Shown here: in pieces, positions 18,157 through 28,909 of the stretch
How positions within the stretch are numbered: the first letter of the stretch is position 1
Layout of the letters: every line of letters starts with the position of its first letter
Source of the DNA: Thermoanaerobacter ethanolicus JW 200
Lineage (GTDB): Bacteria > Bacillota > Thermoanaerobacteria > Thermoanaerobacterales > Thermoanaerobacteraceae
Reading direction: 5' to 3'
NCBI RefSeq assembly: GCF_003722315.1
Contig: NZ_CP033580.1
Coordinates: forward strand, 1,425,001-1,489,000
Length of the DNA: 64,000 bases
Notes under the pieces: generated by a model
Databases searched by the model: none
Seen by the model: only the letters and a program-made list of their open reading frames with translations
What the model was told of the DNA's origin: nothing
Made by a program: the position numbers and the translations under genes

Positions 18157-19947
18157 ATGCTTTATAGGTCACACGTAATGGTATGTGGTGGTACCGGATG
18201 TACATCTTCAGATTCTGATAAAGTAGCAGAGCGTTTTACAGAGGAAATAAAAAAGGCTGGTCTAGATAAAGAAGTATTAGTTGTTAGGACAGGATGCTTT
18301 GGTCTTTGCGAATTGGGACCAGTTGTTGTAGTGTATCCTGAAGGAGTTTTTTATAGCAGAGTTAAACCTGACTATGTTCCTGAAATTGTAGAGGAGCACT
18401 TGCTAAAAGGAAGACCTGTTAAGAAATATCTCTATGGAGAAAGTGTAACGGAAAAAGCTATAAAGCCATTGGAAGAGACTCCTTTCTTTAGAAAGCAAAA
18501 GAGAATTGCTCTTAGAAATTGTGGTATTATCAACCCTGAAGATATAAGAGAAGCAATTGCTTTTGATGGATATAGGGCTTTAGCAAAGGTTCTTACTCAA
18601 ATGACTCCAAAAGAGGTTATCGAAGAGGTCAAAAAATCCGGATTAAGAGGTAGAGGTGGCGGTGGATTCCCAACAGGTGTAAAATGGGAATTTGCTTACA
18701 ACCAAAAAGAAACTCCTAAGTATGTAGTCTGCAATGCCGATGAAGGCGACCCTGGTGCTTTTATGGATAGAAGCATATTGGAAGGAGACCCTCATAGTGT
18801 TTTAGAGGCTATGGCAATAGCAGGATATGCAATTGGAGCAAACCATGGATATATTTATGTAAGGGCAGAATATCCTTTGGCAGTAAAAAGGCTTAAAATT
18901 GCTATTGAGCAGGCTAGAGAATATGGTCTTTTAGGAAAAAACATATTTGGGACAGGTTTTGATTTTGACATTGAGATAAGATTAGGAGCAGGTGCTTTTG
19001 TCTGTGGAGAAGAGACTGCACTTTTAAATTCAGTAATGGGAAGAAGAGGAGAACCAAGACCAAGACCGCCATTCCCTGCTGTAAAAGGTGTGTGGGATAA
19101 ACCAACGATTATAAATAACGTAGAGACATTTGCTAATATTCCACCGATTATCTTAAATGGTGCTGAATGGTTTTCAAGCATTGGTACAGAAAAATCGAAG
19201 GGAACAAAAGTTTTTGCCTTAACTGGTAAAGTAAACAACACAGGTCTTATTGAAGTTCCAATGGGAACTACTTTGAGAGAAATTATATACGAAATAGGTG
19301 GAGGAATACCCAATGGGAAGAAATTTAAAGCTGCTCAAACAGGAGGACCTTCCGGCGGATGTATTCCTGCAGAGCATTTAGATACACCAATCGATTATGA
19401 TTCTTTAATAAATGTAGGTTCTATGATGGGTTCAGGTGGGCTTGTTGTAATGGACGAAGACACCTGTATGGTTAATGTTGCAAAATTCTTCCTTGAGTTT
19501 ACAGTTGATGAGTCTTGCGGGAAATGTGCGCCTTGTAGGATTGGTACAAGAAGGATGCTGGAGATTTTAGAAAAGATAACTTCTGGTAAAGGTGAGGAAG
19601 GAGACATTGAAAAATTAGAAGAACTTGCTAAAACTATTAAAGCTACAGCTTTATGTGGACTTGGACAGACAGCGCCAAACCCAGTTTTATCTACAATTAG
19701 ATATTTCAGGGATGAATACGAGGCCCATATAAAGGAAAAAAGATGCCCAGCTGGTGTATGTCAAGCATTGTTGAGATTCTATATAGATCCAGATAAATGT
19801 AAAGCTTGTGGAATTTGCGCTAAGAATTGTCCTGTCAATGCGATTTCCGGAAAACCAAAGGTACCTTATGTAATTGACCAAGACAAATGTATCAAGTGTG
19901 GTACCTGTATTGAAAAATGTCCATTTGGCGCAATATACAAAAAATAA
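18157..19947 (+). CDS. hydB: NAD(H)-binding hydrogenase subunit HydB (NuoF-like)
   Basis: This 596-residue protein has an N-terminal thioredoxin-like [2Fe-2S] domain ([21 protein letters not shown]). A NuoF-type FMN/NADH domain follows ([18 protein letters not shown] around residue 165, then an SLBB fold). The NuoF [4Fe-4S] motif [16 protein letters not shown] is near residue 452. Two C-terminal [4Fe-4S] motifs ([24 protein letters not shown]) complete it. It is the diaphorase subunit where NADH and ferredoxin electrons meet. Confidence 0.95.
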   Translation: MLYRSHVMVCGGTGCTSSDSDKVAERFTEEIKKAGLDKEVLVVRTGCFGLCELGPVVVVYPEGVFYSRVKPDYVPEIVEEHLLKGRPVKKYLYGESVTEKAIKPLEETPFFRKQKRIALRNCGIINPEDIREAIAFDGYRALAKVLTQMTPKEVIEEVKKSGLRGRGGGGFPTGVKWEFAYNQKETPKYVVCNADEGDPGAFMDRSILEGDPHSVLEAMAIAGYAIGANHGYIYVRAEYPLAVKRLKIAIEQAREYGLLGKNIFGTGFDFDIEIRLGAGAFVCGEETALLNSVMGRRGEPRPRPPFPAVKGVWDKPTIINNVETFANIPPIILNGAEWFSSIGTEKSKGTKVFALTGKVNNTGLIEVPMGTTLREIIYEIGGGIPNGKKFKAAQTGGPSGGCIPAEHLDTPIDYDSLINVGSMMGSGGLVVMDEDTCMVNVAKFFLEFTVDESCGKCAPCRIGTRRMLEILEKITSGKGEEGDIEKLEELAKTIKATALCGLGQTAPNPVLSTIRYFRDEYEAHIKEKRCPAGVCQALLRFYIDPDKCKACGICAKNCPVNAISGKPKVPYVIDQDKCIKCGTCIEKCPFGAIYKK

Positions 19948-19967
19948 TTGAGGAAGGAGTGTAAAAG

Positions 19968-21713
19968 ATGGACAAAGTTCGTGTTACGATAGACGGCATC
20001 ACTGTAGAAGTCCCCTCCCATTACACGGTATTGGAAGCAGCAAAAGAAGCAGGCATAGATATTCCTACACTGTGTTACCTCAAGGAAATTAACCAAATTG
20101 GCGCTTGTCGTATATGTGTAGTTGAAATAGAAGGAGTTAGAAATTTACAAACCTCCTGCACTTATCCGGTATTTGATGGTATGAAAGTGTATACAAATAC
20201 ACCTAAAGTTAGAGAAGCACGGAAATTAAATCTTGAGCTTATACTTTCAAATCATGATAGAAGTTGTTTGACTTGTATTAGAAATACTAACTGTGAGCTT
20301 CAATCATTGTCTAAAAAATTAGGAGTAGATGAAATAAGGTTTGAAGGAGAAAATATAAAGTATTCTATAGATGATGCTTCTCCTTCTGTTGTAAGGGACC
20401 CAAATAAGTGTGTACTTTGTAGAAGATGCGTGGCAGTATGCTCACAAGTTCAAAACGTATTTGCTATTGGAATGGTAAATAGAGGATTTAAAACAATGGT
20501 AGCACCTTCTTTTGGCAGAAGTTTAAAAGATTCTCCTTGCATAAGTTGTGGCCAGTGTATCCAAGTGTGTCCTGTAGGAGCTATATATGAAAAAGACCAT
20601 ACAAGAAGAGTTTACGAGGCTTTAGCAGATGAGAAAAAATATGTGGTAGCTCAAACAGCCCCAGCTGTAAGAGTAGCATTAGGTGAAGAGTTTGGTATGC
20701 CTATAGGAAGTATTGTTACAGGAAAAATGGTAGCAGCTTTGAGAAGAATGGGTTTTGATGCGGTATTTGATACGGATTTTGCAGCAGATTTGACTATAAT
20801 GGAGGAAGGTTCGGAACTTCTTGAAAGGCTTAAAAATGGCGGAAAACTTCCTATGATAACTTCCTGCAGCCCTGGTTGGATAGCTTTTTGTGAAAAATAT
20901 TATCCAGAATTTATAGACAATCTTTCAACTTGCAAGTCTCCTCACATGATGATGGGGGCATTGGTAAAGAGTTATTATGCAGAAAAGAAAGGGCTTAATC
21001 CTGAGGATATATATGTAGTATCTATTATGCCATGTACAGCTAAAAAATTGGAGATTGAAAGACCAGAAATGCAGCATAATGGCATAAAAGACGTGGACGC
21101 TGTTCTTACGACAAGAGAATTAGCGAGAATGATAAAAGAAATGGGCATTGACTTTGTAAATCTTAAAGATGAAGAATACGACGAACCTCTTGGAATGTCT
21201 ACTGGTGCAGGAGTGATATTCGGAGCTACAGGTGGAGTTATGGAGGCAGCCTTAAGAACAGTTGCAGATATTGTAGAAGGGAAAGACTTAGACAAATTTG
21301 ATTATGAAGAAGTTAGAGGTTTAGAAGGTGTAAGAGAGGCTACTATAAGAATAGATGGTATGGACGTAAAAGTTGCCATAGCAAATGGAACAGGAAATGC
21401 GAAAAAACTTCTTGACAAAGTAAAAGCTGGCGAGGTAGAGTATCACTTCATAGAGGTAATGGGCTGCCCAGGAGGATGTATAATGGGAGGCGGTCAGCCG
21501 ATCCACAATCCCAATGAAATGGAAAAAGTAAAAGAATTAAGAGCGAAGGCTATTTACGAAGCAGATAAAAACTTGCCTATCAGAAAATCTCACAAAAATC
21601 CTGCAATACAAAAACTTTATGAAGAATTTTTGGGCAGTCCTTTAAGCGAAAAGTCTCATCACTTGCTCCACACTCATTATTCCAAGAAGGAATTGTATCC
21701 TTTGGTAAAATAA
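19968..21713 (+). CDS. hydA: Catalytic [FeFe]-hydrogenase subunit HydA
   Basis: This 581-residue protein has, in order, a [2Fe-2S] domain (ACRICVVEIE region), a His-ligated cluster motif (HDRSCLTCIRNTNCELQ), two [4Fe-4S] motifs (CVLCRRCVAVCS, CISCGQCIQVCP) and the H-cluster domain. H-cluster loops are TSCSPGW, MPCTAKKLE and MGCPGGCIMGGG. The Ser in loop 1, where single-subunit enzymes have Cys, is from memory usual for the multimeric NAD-linked group. It makes H2 from protons. It is the last gene of the operon and is followed by a strong terminator. Confidence 0.96.
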   Translation: MDKVRVTIDGITVEVPSHYTVLEAAKEAGIDIPTLCYLKEINQIGACRICVVEIEGVRNLQTSCTYPVFDGMKVYTNTPKVREARKLNLELILSNHDRSCLTCIRNTNCELQSLSKKLGVDEIRFEGENIKYSIDDASPSVVRDPNKCVLCRRCVAVCSQVQNVFAIGMVNRGFKTMVAPSFGRSLKDSPCISCGQCIQVCPVGAIYEKDHTRRVYEALADEKKYVVAQTAPAVRVALGEEFGMPIGSIVTGKMVAALRRMGFDAVFDTDFAADLTIMEEGSELLERLKNGGKLPMITSCSPGWIAFCEKYYPEFIDNLSTCKSPHMMMGALVKSYYAEKKGLNPEDIYVVSIMPCTAKKLEIERPEMQHNGIKDVDAVLTTRELARMIKEMGIDFVNLKDEEYDEPLGMSTGAGVIFGATGGVMEAALRTVADIVEGKDLDKFDYEEVRGLEGVREATIRIDGMDVKVAIANGTGNAKKLLDKVKAGEVEYHFIEVMGCPGGCIMGGGQPIHNPNEMEKVKELRAKAIYEADKNLPIRKSHKNPAIQKLYEEFLGSPLSEKSHHLLHTHYSKKELYPLVK

Positions 21714-21725
21714 ATTTAATTAATA

Positions 21726-21766
21726 GTAAAGCTTCCAATACTTTATTGGGAGCTTTACCATTTTTT
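21726..21766 (+). terminator. Terminator of the hyd operon
   Basis: A 15-bp hairpin (GTAAAGCT...AGCTTTAC, one G-T pair, three-base loop) is followed by a T-run. Confidence 0.92.
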
Positions 21767-21802
21767 TATTTTAAAGTTAGTTATAGAAATGTATATAATT
21801 TG

Positions 21803-21811
21803 TGATATAAT
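21803..21811 (+). promoter_or_regulatory. Extended -10 promoter for the maf-mre region
   Basis: TGATATAAT lies 52 bases before the DUF4321 gene. No good -35 box is present, as is common for extended -10 promoters. Confidence 0.55.
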
Positions 21812-21862
21812 AAAAAAGAATGGTAGTTTATGAGGACAATACAACTTAAGGAGTGAAAGAAA

Positions 21863-22111
21863 TTGAGAAGAGGCAAAAGTCCTTGGACATTGGTATTTTT
21901 AATTGTCGTAGGACTAATTTTAGGAGGTTTTTTAGGGGACCTATTGGCACATTTTTTTAAAGAATTAGCTTATCAACAAATAATAGGTATGAGCAATCCT
22001 CTTACTTTGGATCTGAATTTTATTAAATTTTCCTTTCTATTATCTGTTAAGATAAACATAGGGACTGTAGTAGGATTAATTCTTGCAATATACGCTTATT
22101 ACAAAATGTAG
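21863..22111 (+). CDS. DUF4321 small membrane protein
   Basis: This 82-residue protein starts at TTG after AAGGAGTG. It has two hydrophobic segments (LVFLIVVGLILGGFLGDLLAHF and a C-terminal INIGTVVGLILAIYAYY), with a family-typical region between them. It matches DUF4321, which in Firmicutes is often next to maf and radC. The function is unknown. It probably begins the operon that runs through maf, radC and mreBCD. Confidence 0.78.
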   Translation: MRRGKSPWTLVFLIVVGLILGGFLGDLLAHFFKELAYQQIIGMSNPLTLDLNFIKFSFLLSVKINIGTVVGLILAIYAYYKM

Positions 22112-22119
22112 GTGATAAA

Positions 22120-22695
22120 ATGAAAATTGTCCTCGCTTCTAAATCGCCAAGAAGAAGAGAGTTACTTTCAAATTTAGGACTCGACTTTGAAGTGATCGAA
22201 AGTAATGTGGAGGAGTTTTCAAATGAAAAGCATCCTTCAAGATATGTTATGGATTTATCTTTTAATAAAGCCATGTTGGTTGCTAAAAAATTAAAGGAAG
22301 AAGCTATAGTAATTGGTGCTGATACTATTGTAGTAATTGAAGATAAAGTTTTAGGAAAACCAAAGGATAGAGATGAAGCCTATATTATGCTTAAAAGCTT
22401 ACAAGGAAGAGTTCATACAGTATATACAGGAATTACTATTGTTAGGACTAAAGATTTTAAATATGTAAGTGATTTTGAAGAGACAAAAGTTTGGATTAAA
22501 AAATTACAAGATGAGGAAATATTTAATTATATAGATACTGGCGAATGTTATGATAAAGCGGGAGCATATGCTATACAAGGATTTGGTGCTCTTATTGTTG
22601 AAAAGATTGTAGGAGATTATTTTAATGTGGTAGGTCTTCCAATTTCAAAACTTTTTGATATTTTAAAAAGAGAGTTTGATGTGAGGTTACTTTGA
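22120..22695 (+). CDS. maf: Maf-family nucleotide pyrophosphatase
   Basis: This 191-residue protein starts MKIVLASKSPRRRELL, the Maf substrate-binding motif, and has VIGADTIVV, GKPKDRDEA and GECYDKAGAYAIQG. Maf proteins hydrolyse non-canonical or dTTP/UTP nucleotides; in Bacillus maf lies with mreBCD, as here. Nine bases separate it from the preceding gene. Confidence 0.95.
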   Translation: MKIVLASKSPRRRELLSNLGLDFEVIESNVEEFSNEKHPSRYVMDLSFNKAMLVAKKLKEEAIVIGADTIVVIEDKVLGKPKDRDEAYIMLKSLQGRVHTVYTGITIVRTKDFKYVSDFEETKVWIKKLQDEEIFNYIDTGECYDKAGAYAIQGFGALIVEKIVGDYFNVVGLPISKLFDILKREFDVRLL

Positions 22696-22708
22696 AAGGG
22701 TGAAAGTA

Positions 22709-23410
22709 TTGGGCAAGGATGCGAAAATCATGATAAAAGACTTGCCTTATGAGGAAAGACCCAGAGAAAGACTTATAAAACATGGAGCTCAAGTATTGTC
22801 AAATGCCGAATTGATAGCTATAATAATAGGGACAGGAAGTAAAAGAGAAAGTGCGATTACTTTAGCGCAAAGGCTTATAATGGAAGATAGAGGGCTTAAA
22901 TTCATTGTAGATTCAAGCGTAGAAAAGCTTGCCAGCATAAAAGGAATTGGTGTAGCTAAGGCAGTAAAGCTAAAAGCTGCAGTAGAATTAGGACGCAGAA
23001 TGATGTTATCTACGGGAAGTGATAGTTTCACAATAACATCGCCAGAAGATGTCATAAATTTGATGATGGATGAAATGAGGTATTTGACGAAAGAGCATTT
23101 TAAAGTGATAATGCTTAATGTAAAGAATAAAGTTATTGCAATAGAGACTATATCTATAGGTAGTTTAAATACTTCCATTGTGCATCCAAGAGAAGTATTT
23201 AAGGCTGCAATTGAAAGGTCATCTTCCTCTATAATTCTTGTTCACAATCATCCCAGTGGAGACCCTACTCCTAGCAGAGAAGATATAGAAGTGACAAAAA
23301 GGCTGGTAGAAGGGGGAAATATACTGGGTATAAAAGTTTTAGATCATGTTATAATTGGGGATGGGAGAGGTATAAGTCTTAAAGAAAAGGGGTATTATGA
23401 GTTTGAATAA
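22709..23410 (+). CDS. radC: RadC-family JAB/MPN protein
   Basis: This 233-residue protein has an N-terminal helix-hairpin-helix region (ASIKGIGVAKAVKLKAAVELGRR split over the motif) and a C-terminal JAB metalloprotease-like domain with LVHNHPSGDPTPSREDIEVT. Although named a DNA repair protein, its activity is not established. The TTG at 22709 fits the AAAGGGTG site better than the GTG at 22700, which lies within it. The family call is firm. Confidence 0.93.
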   Translation: MGKDAKIMIKDLPYEERPRERLIKHGAQVLSNAELIAIIIGTGSKRESAITLAQRLIMEDRGLKFIVDSSVEKLASIKGIGVAKAVKLKAAVELGRRMMLSTGSDSFTITSPEDVINLMMDEMRYLTKEHFKVIMLNVKNKVIAIETISIGSLNTSIVHPREVFKAAIERSSSSIILVHNHPSGDPTPSREDIEVTKRLVEGGNILGIKVLDHVIIGDGRGISLKEKGYYEFE

Positions 23411-24451
<1,041 letters not shown>

Positions 24452-24465
24452 GAGGTGTTATTGGC

Positions 24466-25299
24466 GTGCCACGCTTTTTTAGAAATAATAAGCAATTTAT
24501 TTTGTTTTTTTTGATAGCCGTGGCGCTTATTGCCGCCATGGCTTATACTTATGATACCGAAAGGTATGTTACTAAAGTAGAATCTATAGTTGGAACTGTT
24601 TTTACTCCCATTCAAAAAGTTTTCTATCAAATGGGAGAGGGAATTTCTAATTTGTTTTCTTCAATTAGTGAGATAGGTACTTTAAGGGCAACAAATGAAA
24701 AACTTCAAAAAGAAGTAGAAAAACTGAGAAAAGAAAATATTCAGTTACAGGAATTAATGAACGAAAATAAAAGGCTTAAAGAAGCTTTAAATTTTAAAAC
24801 AGAAAATGTTGAACTAGATTTAAAACTTGCTACTATAACAGGAAAGAATTCAGGAAATTGGTTTAATACTTTTACTATTGATAAAGGCAAAAATGAGGGT
24901 ATACAACCTGGCATGGCAGTTTTAGACGAGAGAGGCAATATGGTGGGACAGATTACTGAAGTAGGAGACAATTGGGCAAAGGTATTAGCCATTATAGATA
25001 GAGATAGTTCTGTAAGCGCTGTAGATGTACGAACTCGTGATAATGGTGTGGTAAGAGGAGATTCAAACGGTGGACTTATCATGATATATCTTCCCTTAGA
25101 TGCCGAATTGATAGAAGGTGATGTAGTAACTACTTCTGGTATGAGTAGATTCCCAAAAGGTTTGATAATAGGAAAAGTATCAAAAGTTACTCGAGACCCA
25201 GGTTCTTTGCTAAAACAAGCCGTCATAAAACCAGCCGCTGATTTTGAAAGATTGGAGTATGTTTTTGTAGTTACTAATACAACAAATACAGGGAAGTAG
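24466..25299 (+). CDS. mreC: Rod-shape protein MreC
   Basis: This 277-residue protein has one N-terminal membrane segment (FILFFLIAVALIAAMAY), a coiled coil (LRATNEKLQKEVEKLRKENI and on) and the beta-rich MreC domain (GKNSGNWFNTFTIDKG, VTTSGMSRFPKGLIIGKV). It links cytoplasmic MreB to wall enzymes. I chose the GTG at 24466 because GAGAGGTG precedes it; a TTG at 24448 overlaps the mreB stop. Confidence 0.94.
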   Translation: MPRFFRNNKQFILFFLIAVALIAAMAYTYDTERYVTKVESIVGTVFTPIQKVFYQMGEGISNLFSSISEIGTLRATNEKLQKEVEKLRKENIQLQELMNENKRLKEALNFKTENVELDLKLATITGKNSGNWFNTFTIDKGKNEGIQPGMAVLDERGNMVGQITEVGDNWAKVLAIIDRDSSVSAVDVRTRDNGVVRGDSNGGLIMIYLPLDAELIEGDVVTTSGMSRFPKGLIIGKVSKVTRDPGSLLKQAVIKPAADFERLEYVFVVTNTTNTGK

Positions 25300-25305
25300 A
25301 GTATT

Positions 25306-25824
25306 ATGAGAAAAGTATACAAATATCTATTGATTGTTTTGTTAATTGTTTTACAAACAACTTTATTCAGATTTATAGATATCTTTGGCGTCAAACCAGA
25401 TGCAGCTTTTATTGTAGTACTAAGTTTTTCACTTTTAAATGGCTCTTGGGAAGCAATTTATTTAAGTCTTTTTGCCGGGCTTATTCAAGACATTCTTTTT
25501 AATAATGCTCTAGGGGTTACTACTTTTTCTTTGCTCATTGTCAGCTACATTACAGGGCTTTTAAGCAAAAGTGTTTTTAAAGAAAGTTCTTTTGTGGCTT
25601 TTGTGTTTGTCTTTTTAGGAACCCTTCTTTATAACCTTATAACGATGTTTTCAATGGTTTTGATGAAGTATGAGTTTAATTTCTTATCAGATTTTATGAA
25701 TGTTGCGATGATACAGGCGGTTTATAATTCTGTAATTACTGCTTTTGCCTATAGATATTTAGTTTCCTTTAACAGATATGTTAATGAAAATAAAGTAAAT
25801 TTTTTTAGGAAAAGCAAATTTTGA
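25306..25824 (+). CDS. mreD: Rod-shape membrane protein MreD
   Basis: This 172-residue polytopic membrane protein has about five hydrophobic segments and family features such as VKPDAAFIVVLSFSLLNGSWEA and LFAGLIQDILFNNALGVTTF. It starts six bases after mreC. It is a partner of MreC in the elongasome. Confidence 0.92.
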   Translation: MRKVYKYLLIVLLIVLQTTLFRFIDIFGVKPDAAFIVVLSFSLLNGSWEAIYLSLFAGLIQDILFNNALGVTTFSLLIVSYITGLLSKSVFKESSFVAFVFVFLGTLLYNLITMFSMVLMKYEFNFLSDFMNVAMIQAVYNSVITAFAYRYLVSFNRYVNENKVNFFRKSKF

Positions 25825-25835
25825 AGGTGATATCC

Positions 25836-28121
25836 TTGAATGAGAGCCTTAAAAAAAAGTTTTATACTTTTGGAGCTATTATCCTTGCCCTTCTTGTCGT
25901 TTTAGTTTCCCGCTTAATTTATTTACAACTGATAAAAGGCGACTATTATAGAGAAATATCAATGCGGCAAGCAATTAGACTTATACCTATTGATGCTCCT
26001 CGTGGGGAAATTGTTGATAGATATGGAGTAAAGTTAGCCACAAATAGACCAAGCTTTTCTGTAGATATTATAAAAGGAGAAATAGTTGATAGTCACCTTA
26101 ACGAGACTATATTAAAATTAATGGATATTTTGACGAAGAATAATGTAAAATATAAAGATGATTTGCCTATCTATTTAGATGAAAATGGAAATCCTTATTT
26201 CAATTTTAAAAATTCAGATGAAGTATCAGTAAAAGAAGAAACTTTAAAAACTCGAGAAAAAGCCTGGAAAAAAGCTAATAACATAAATGAAAATGCTACT
26301 GCTAAAGAGGCATGGGATATTTTGATAAAAAAATTTAAAATACCTAAGGATATGGATCCAATAGAAGCGAGAAAAATAATGGTTGTGCGTCAATTAATGG
26401 AAGAACAAGGCTATAATCAATATCAGCCAGTAGAAATAGCTGTGGATGTCGATCAAAAAACAGTTGCCGAGATTGAGGAAAAACATTTAGAATTGCCAGG
26501 AATTATGATAAATGTAAAACCTGTTAGATATTATCCTTATGAAACACTATTATCCCAAACTTTAGGATATATTGGTCGAATTACTCAAGAAGATTTAAAA
26601 AACTTGGATATGAGTAAATACAAGCTTACAGATTTGGTTGGGCATTCTGGACTTGAAGCATTGTATGAAAAGTATTTAAGAGGAAAAGATGGTGGACAAC
26701 AAGTAGTAGTAGATAATTATGGAAGATTAATAAAGAATTTAGGGACAGAACCTCCTGTACCAGGTGATACTATATTTTTAACCATTGACAAAAATATTCA
26801 AGAGGCGGCAGAACAATCTCTTATCACAACTATGCAAAATATAAGAGAGGGGAAATATGGCGAGTCTTTTCCTGCTAATATTGGAGCAGCAGTGGTTGTA
26901 GATGTAAACACAGGAAAAGTTTTAGCATTAGCCAGTATCCCTGGTTATGATCCAAACATTTTTGCTACTGGCAATCCCCCTAAAGATGTAGTAAATGAAC
27001 TTTTTAAATCAAGAGATGCTACAGCTGATCCAAGTCCTATTTTCAATTATGCAACTCAAGGAGCAGTACCTCCAGGATCTACCTTCAAGATGGCTGTTGC
27101 ATTCGCAGCTTTAGACACTGGTGTCACAACAGTTGATGAAAAATATTTAGACCCAGGAATATATCCTTATACAGGACAGCGTAACTGGCTATGGCCACGG
27201 ACACAAGGTTGGGTGAATGTTTCTGATGCAATTAAATATTCTACTGATACCTATTTTTATGAAATGGGAAGAAGAATGGGAATAGATAAAATAGTCGAAT
27301 ATGCCAAGAAATTTGGTTTAGACCAAAAAACAGGAATAGAGCTGTATGAAGCAAAAGGTGTTATTGCAAGTCCACAATATAAAAGAGAATATTATCTTGG
27401 GTTGATAAAATCAATGGTGAAAACAGATACAAATCCAGATGGAGTTATAACGGAAGAACAGTATCAAAAAATTGTAGAAATCATTGATAAAGGGAATTTG
27501 AGTGACTATAATACCTTTTTACAATTAGAAAAGATGGGTATAAAAGATACAAAGCTTCAAAGAAAGTTATGGGAAATGATGTATTATGCAAAACATTGGA
27601 GCTTGACAGATACTTGTAGTGCGGCAATAGGACAAGGAGATAATCAGTTTACTCCTTTAGAAATTGCTAGTTATGTGTCTACATTAATAAATGGAGGAAT
27701 TAGATATAAACTTCATTTAGTTGATAAAATTGTGTCCCCAGATGGAAAAATTGTTGAGGAAACAAAGCCAGAAGTTTTAGATAGAATTCATATTCCCAAG
27801 AAATACCTCGATGCTATAAAGTTAGGTATGAAAGGAGTAACTGAAAGAGGAGGTACTGCAAGCGGTGCTTTTCGCAATTTTCCTATTCCTGTAGGGGGCA
27901 AGACAGGTACTGCAGAAGTAGTTGGAAGGGCTAATTATGCTTGGTTTGTTGGCTTTGCTCCTTATGATGATCCTCAAATAGTTGTAGTTGCGGTTATATA
28001 CCAAGGAGGACATGGTTCTTACGCAGGTTATGTAGCGAGAGATATTTTTGATGCTTATTTTGGATTGAGTAAGAATAATACAGGTGAAACCTTCAATGTG
28101 ATAAATTTGCCTATAAGATGA
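25836..28121 (+). CDS. mrdA: Class B penicillin-binding protein 2
   Basis: This 761-residue protein has an N-terminal membrane anchor, a dimerisation domain (SMRQAIRLIPIDAPRGEIVDR) and a transpeptidase domain with SxxK in PPGSTFKMA, SxN-type STDTYFYEMG and KTG in GGKTGTAEV. It cross-links peptidoglycan during elongation. The transpeptidase domain carries an extra loop (about 27360-27590, EYYLGLIKSMVKTDTNPDG and on). The TTG at 25836 has AAGGTGAT at proper spacing; the TTG at 25821 overlaps mreD. Confidence 0.93.
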   Translation: MNESLKKKFYTFGAIILALLVVLVSRLIYLQLIKGDYYREISMRQAIRLIPIDAPRGEIVDRYGVKLATNRPSFSVDIIKGEIVDSHLNETILKLMDILTKNNVKYKDDLPIYLDENGNPYFNFKNSDEVSVKEETLKTREKAWKKANNINENATAKEAWDILIKKFKIPKDMDPIEARKIMVVRQLMEEQGYNQYQPVEIAVDVDQKTVAEIEEKHLELPGIMINVKPVRYYPYETLLSQTLGYIGRITQEDLKNLDMSKYKLTDLVGHSGLEALYEKYLRGKDGGQQVVVDNYGRLIKNLGTEPPVPGDTIFLTIDKNIQEAAEQSLITTMQNIREGKYGESFPANIGAAVVVDVNTGKVLALASIPGYDPNIFATGNPPKDVVNELFKSRDATADPSPIFNYATQGAVPPGSTFKMAVAFAALDTGVTTVDEKYLDPGIYPYTGQRNWLWPRTQGWVNVSDAIKYSTDTYFYEMGRRMGIDKIVEYAKKFGLDQKTGIELYEAKGVIASPQYKREYYLGLIKSMVKTDTNPDGVITEEQYQKIVEIIDKGNLSDYNTFLQLEKMGIKDTKLQRKLWEMMYYAKHWSLTDTCSAAIGQGDNQFTPLEIASYVSTLINGGIRYKLHLVDKIVSPDGKIVEETKPEVLDRIHIPKKYLDAIKLGMKGVTERGGTASGAFRNFPIPVGGKTGTAEVVGRANYAWFVGFAPYDDPQIVVVAVIYQGGHGSYAGYVARDIFDAYFGLSKNNTGETFNVINLPIR

Positions 28122-28130
28122 TTTGTGGGT

Positions 28131-28158
28131 GAGGATATTTTATCCTCTTTTTTTCTTT
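28131..28158 (+). terminator. Terminator after PBP2
   Basis: GAGGATA-TTT-TATCCTC is followed by seven Ts. It separates the mre genes from the min genes. Confidence 0.85.
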
Positions 28159-28224
28159 AACAAGAAGGAAAATTACGATTTGTGGAGAATATAGATAATA
28201 ACGAGTGTTTTACGGAGGTAGATT

Positions 28225-28869
28225 ATGATAAAAGAAGCAATAAAAATTCAAGGGACAAAAGAAGGGCTGGTAATTGTATTAGAAGAGGATGTAGATATTG
28301 AAATACTAAAAGAGAAAATAGTGAATAGAATTGAGAAATCTCTTAAATTTTTTGAGGGTGCAACTCTTACTGTGAGAGTAAAAAGTTTAAACGTCAAAGA
28401 AGAGAAATTACAAGAATTAAAAGACTTTATTTTTGATAAATACGGCATTGAGGTGCGGGTAAAAAATTTTCAAGAAAAACATATAAAAAATGTGACAGAT
28501 GACGAAATATTTAATGGGTTAGAAGAGGGGATAACAAAATTTCATAAAGGTACTGTTAGGTCAGGACAGGTTGTGAAATACCATGGTAATCTTGTAATAA
28601 TTGGGGATGTGAATCCTGGAGGATTAGTACAAGCTGCCGGTAATATAGTTGTTATGGGGACGTTGAGGGGAATAGCTCATGCGGGATTTACTGGCAATAA
28701 GGAGGCTGTAATTGTAGCTTCTTCCTTAAGAGCAATGCAGCTTAGAATAGCTAATGTTATCTCCAGGGCTCCAGATAAAGATGATGCCAGTGATTATCCC
28801 GAAATTGCAGTTGTTAAAAAAGGTAAAATTATTGTAAAACCTCTTTACCATCTCAATGATTTATGGTAA
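28225..28869 (+). CDS. minC: Septum-site inhibitor MinC
   Basis: This 214-residue protein has an N-terminal MinC domain and a C-terminal beta-helix (VRSGQVVKYHGNLVIIGDVNPGG, IVVMGTLRGIAHAG). It blocks FtsZ polymerisation away from mid-cell. It begins after TTACGGAGG and starts the minC-minD-minE run. Confidence 0.95.
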   Translation: MIKEAIKIQGTKEGLVIVLEEDVDIEILKEKIVNRIEKSLKFFEGATLTVRVKSLNVKEEKLQELKDFIFDKYGIEVRVKNFQEKHIKNVTDDEIFNGLEEGITKFHKGTVRSGQVVKYHGNLVIIGDVNPGGLVQAAGNIVVMGTLRGIAHAGFTGNKEAVIVASSLRAMQLRIANVISRAPDKDDASDYPEIAVVKKGKIIVKPLYHLNDLW

Positions 28870-28909
28870 AATATTCTAAAAAATAATATTAATGGAATGG
28901 AGTGGTACG

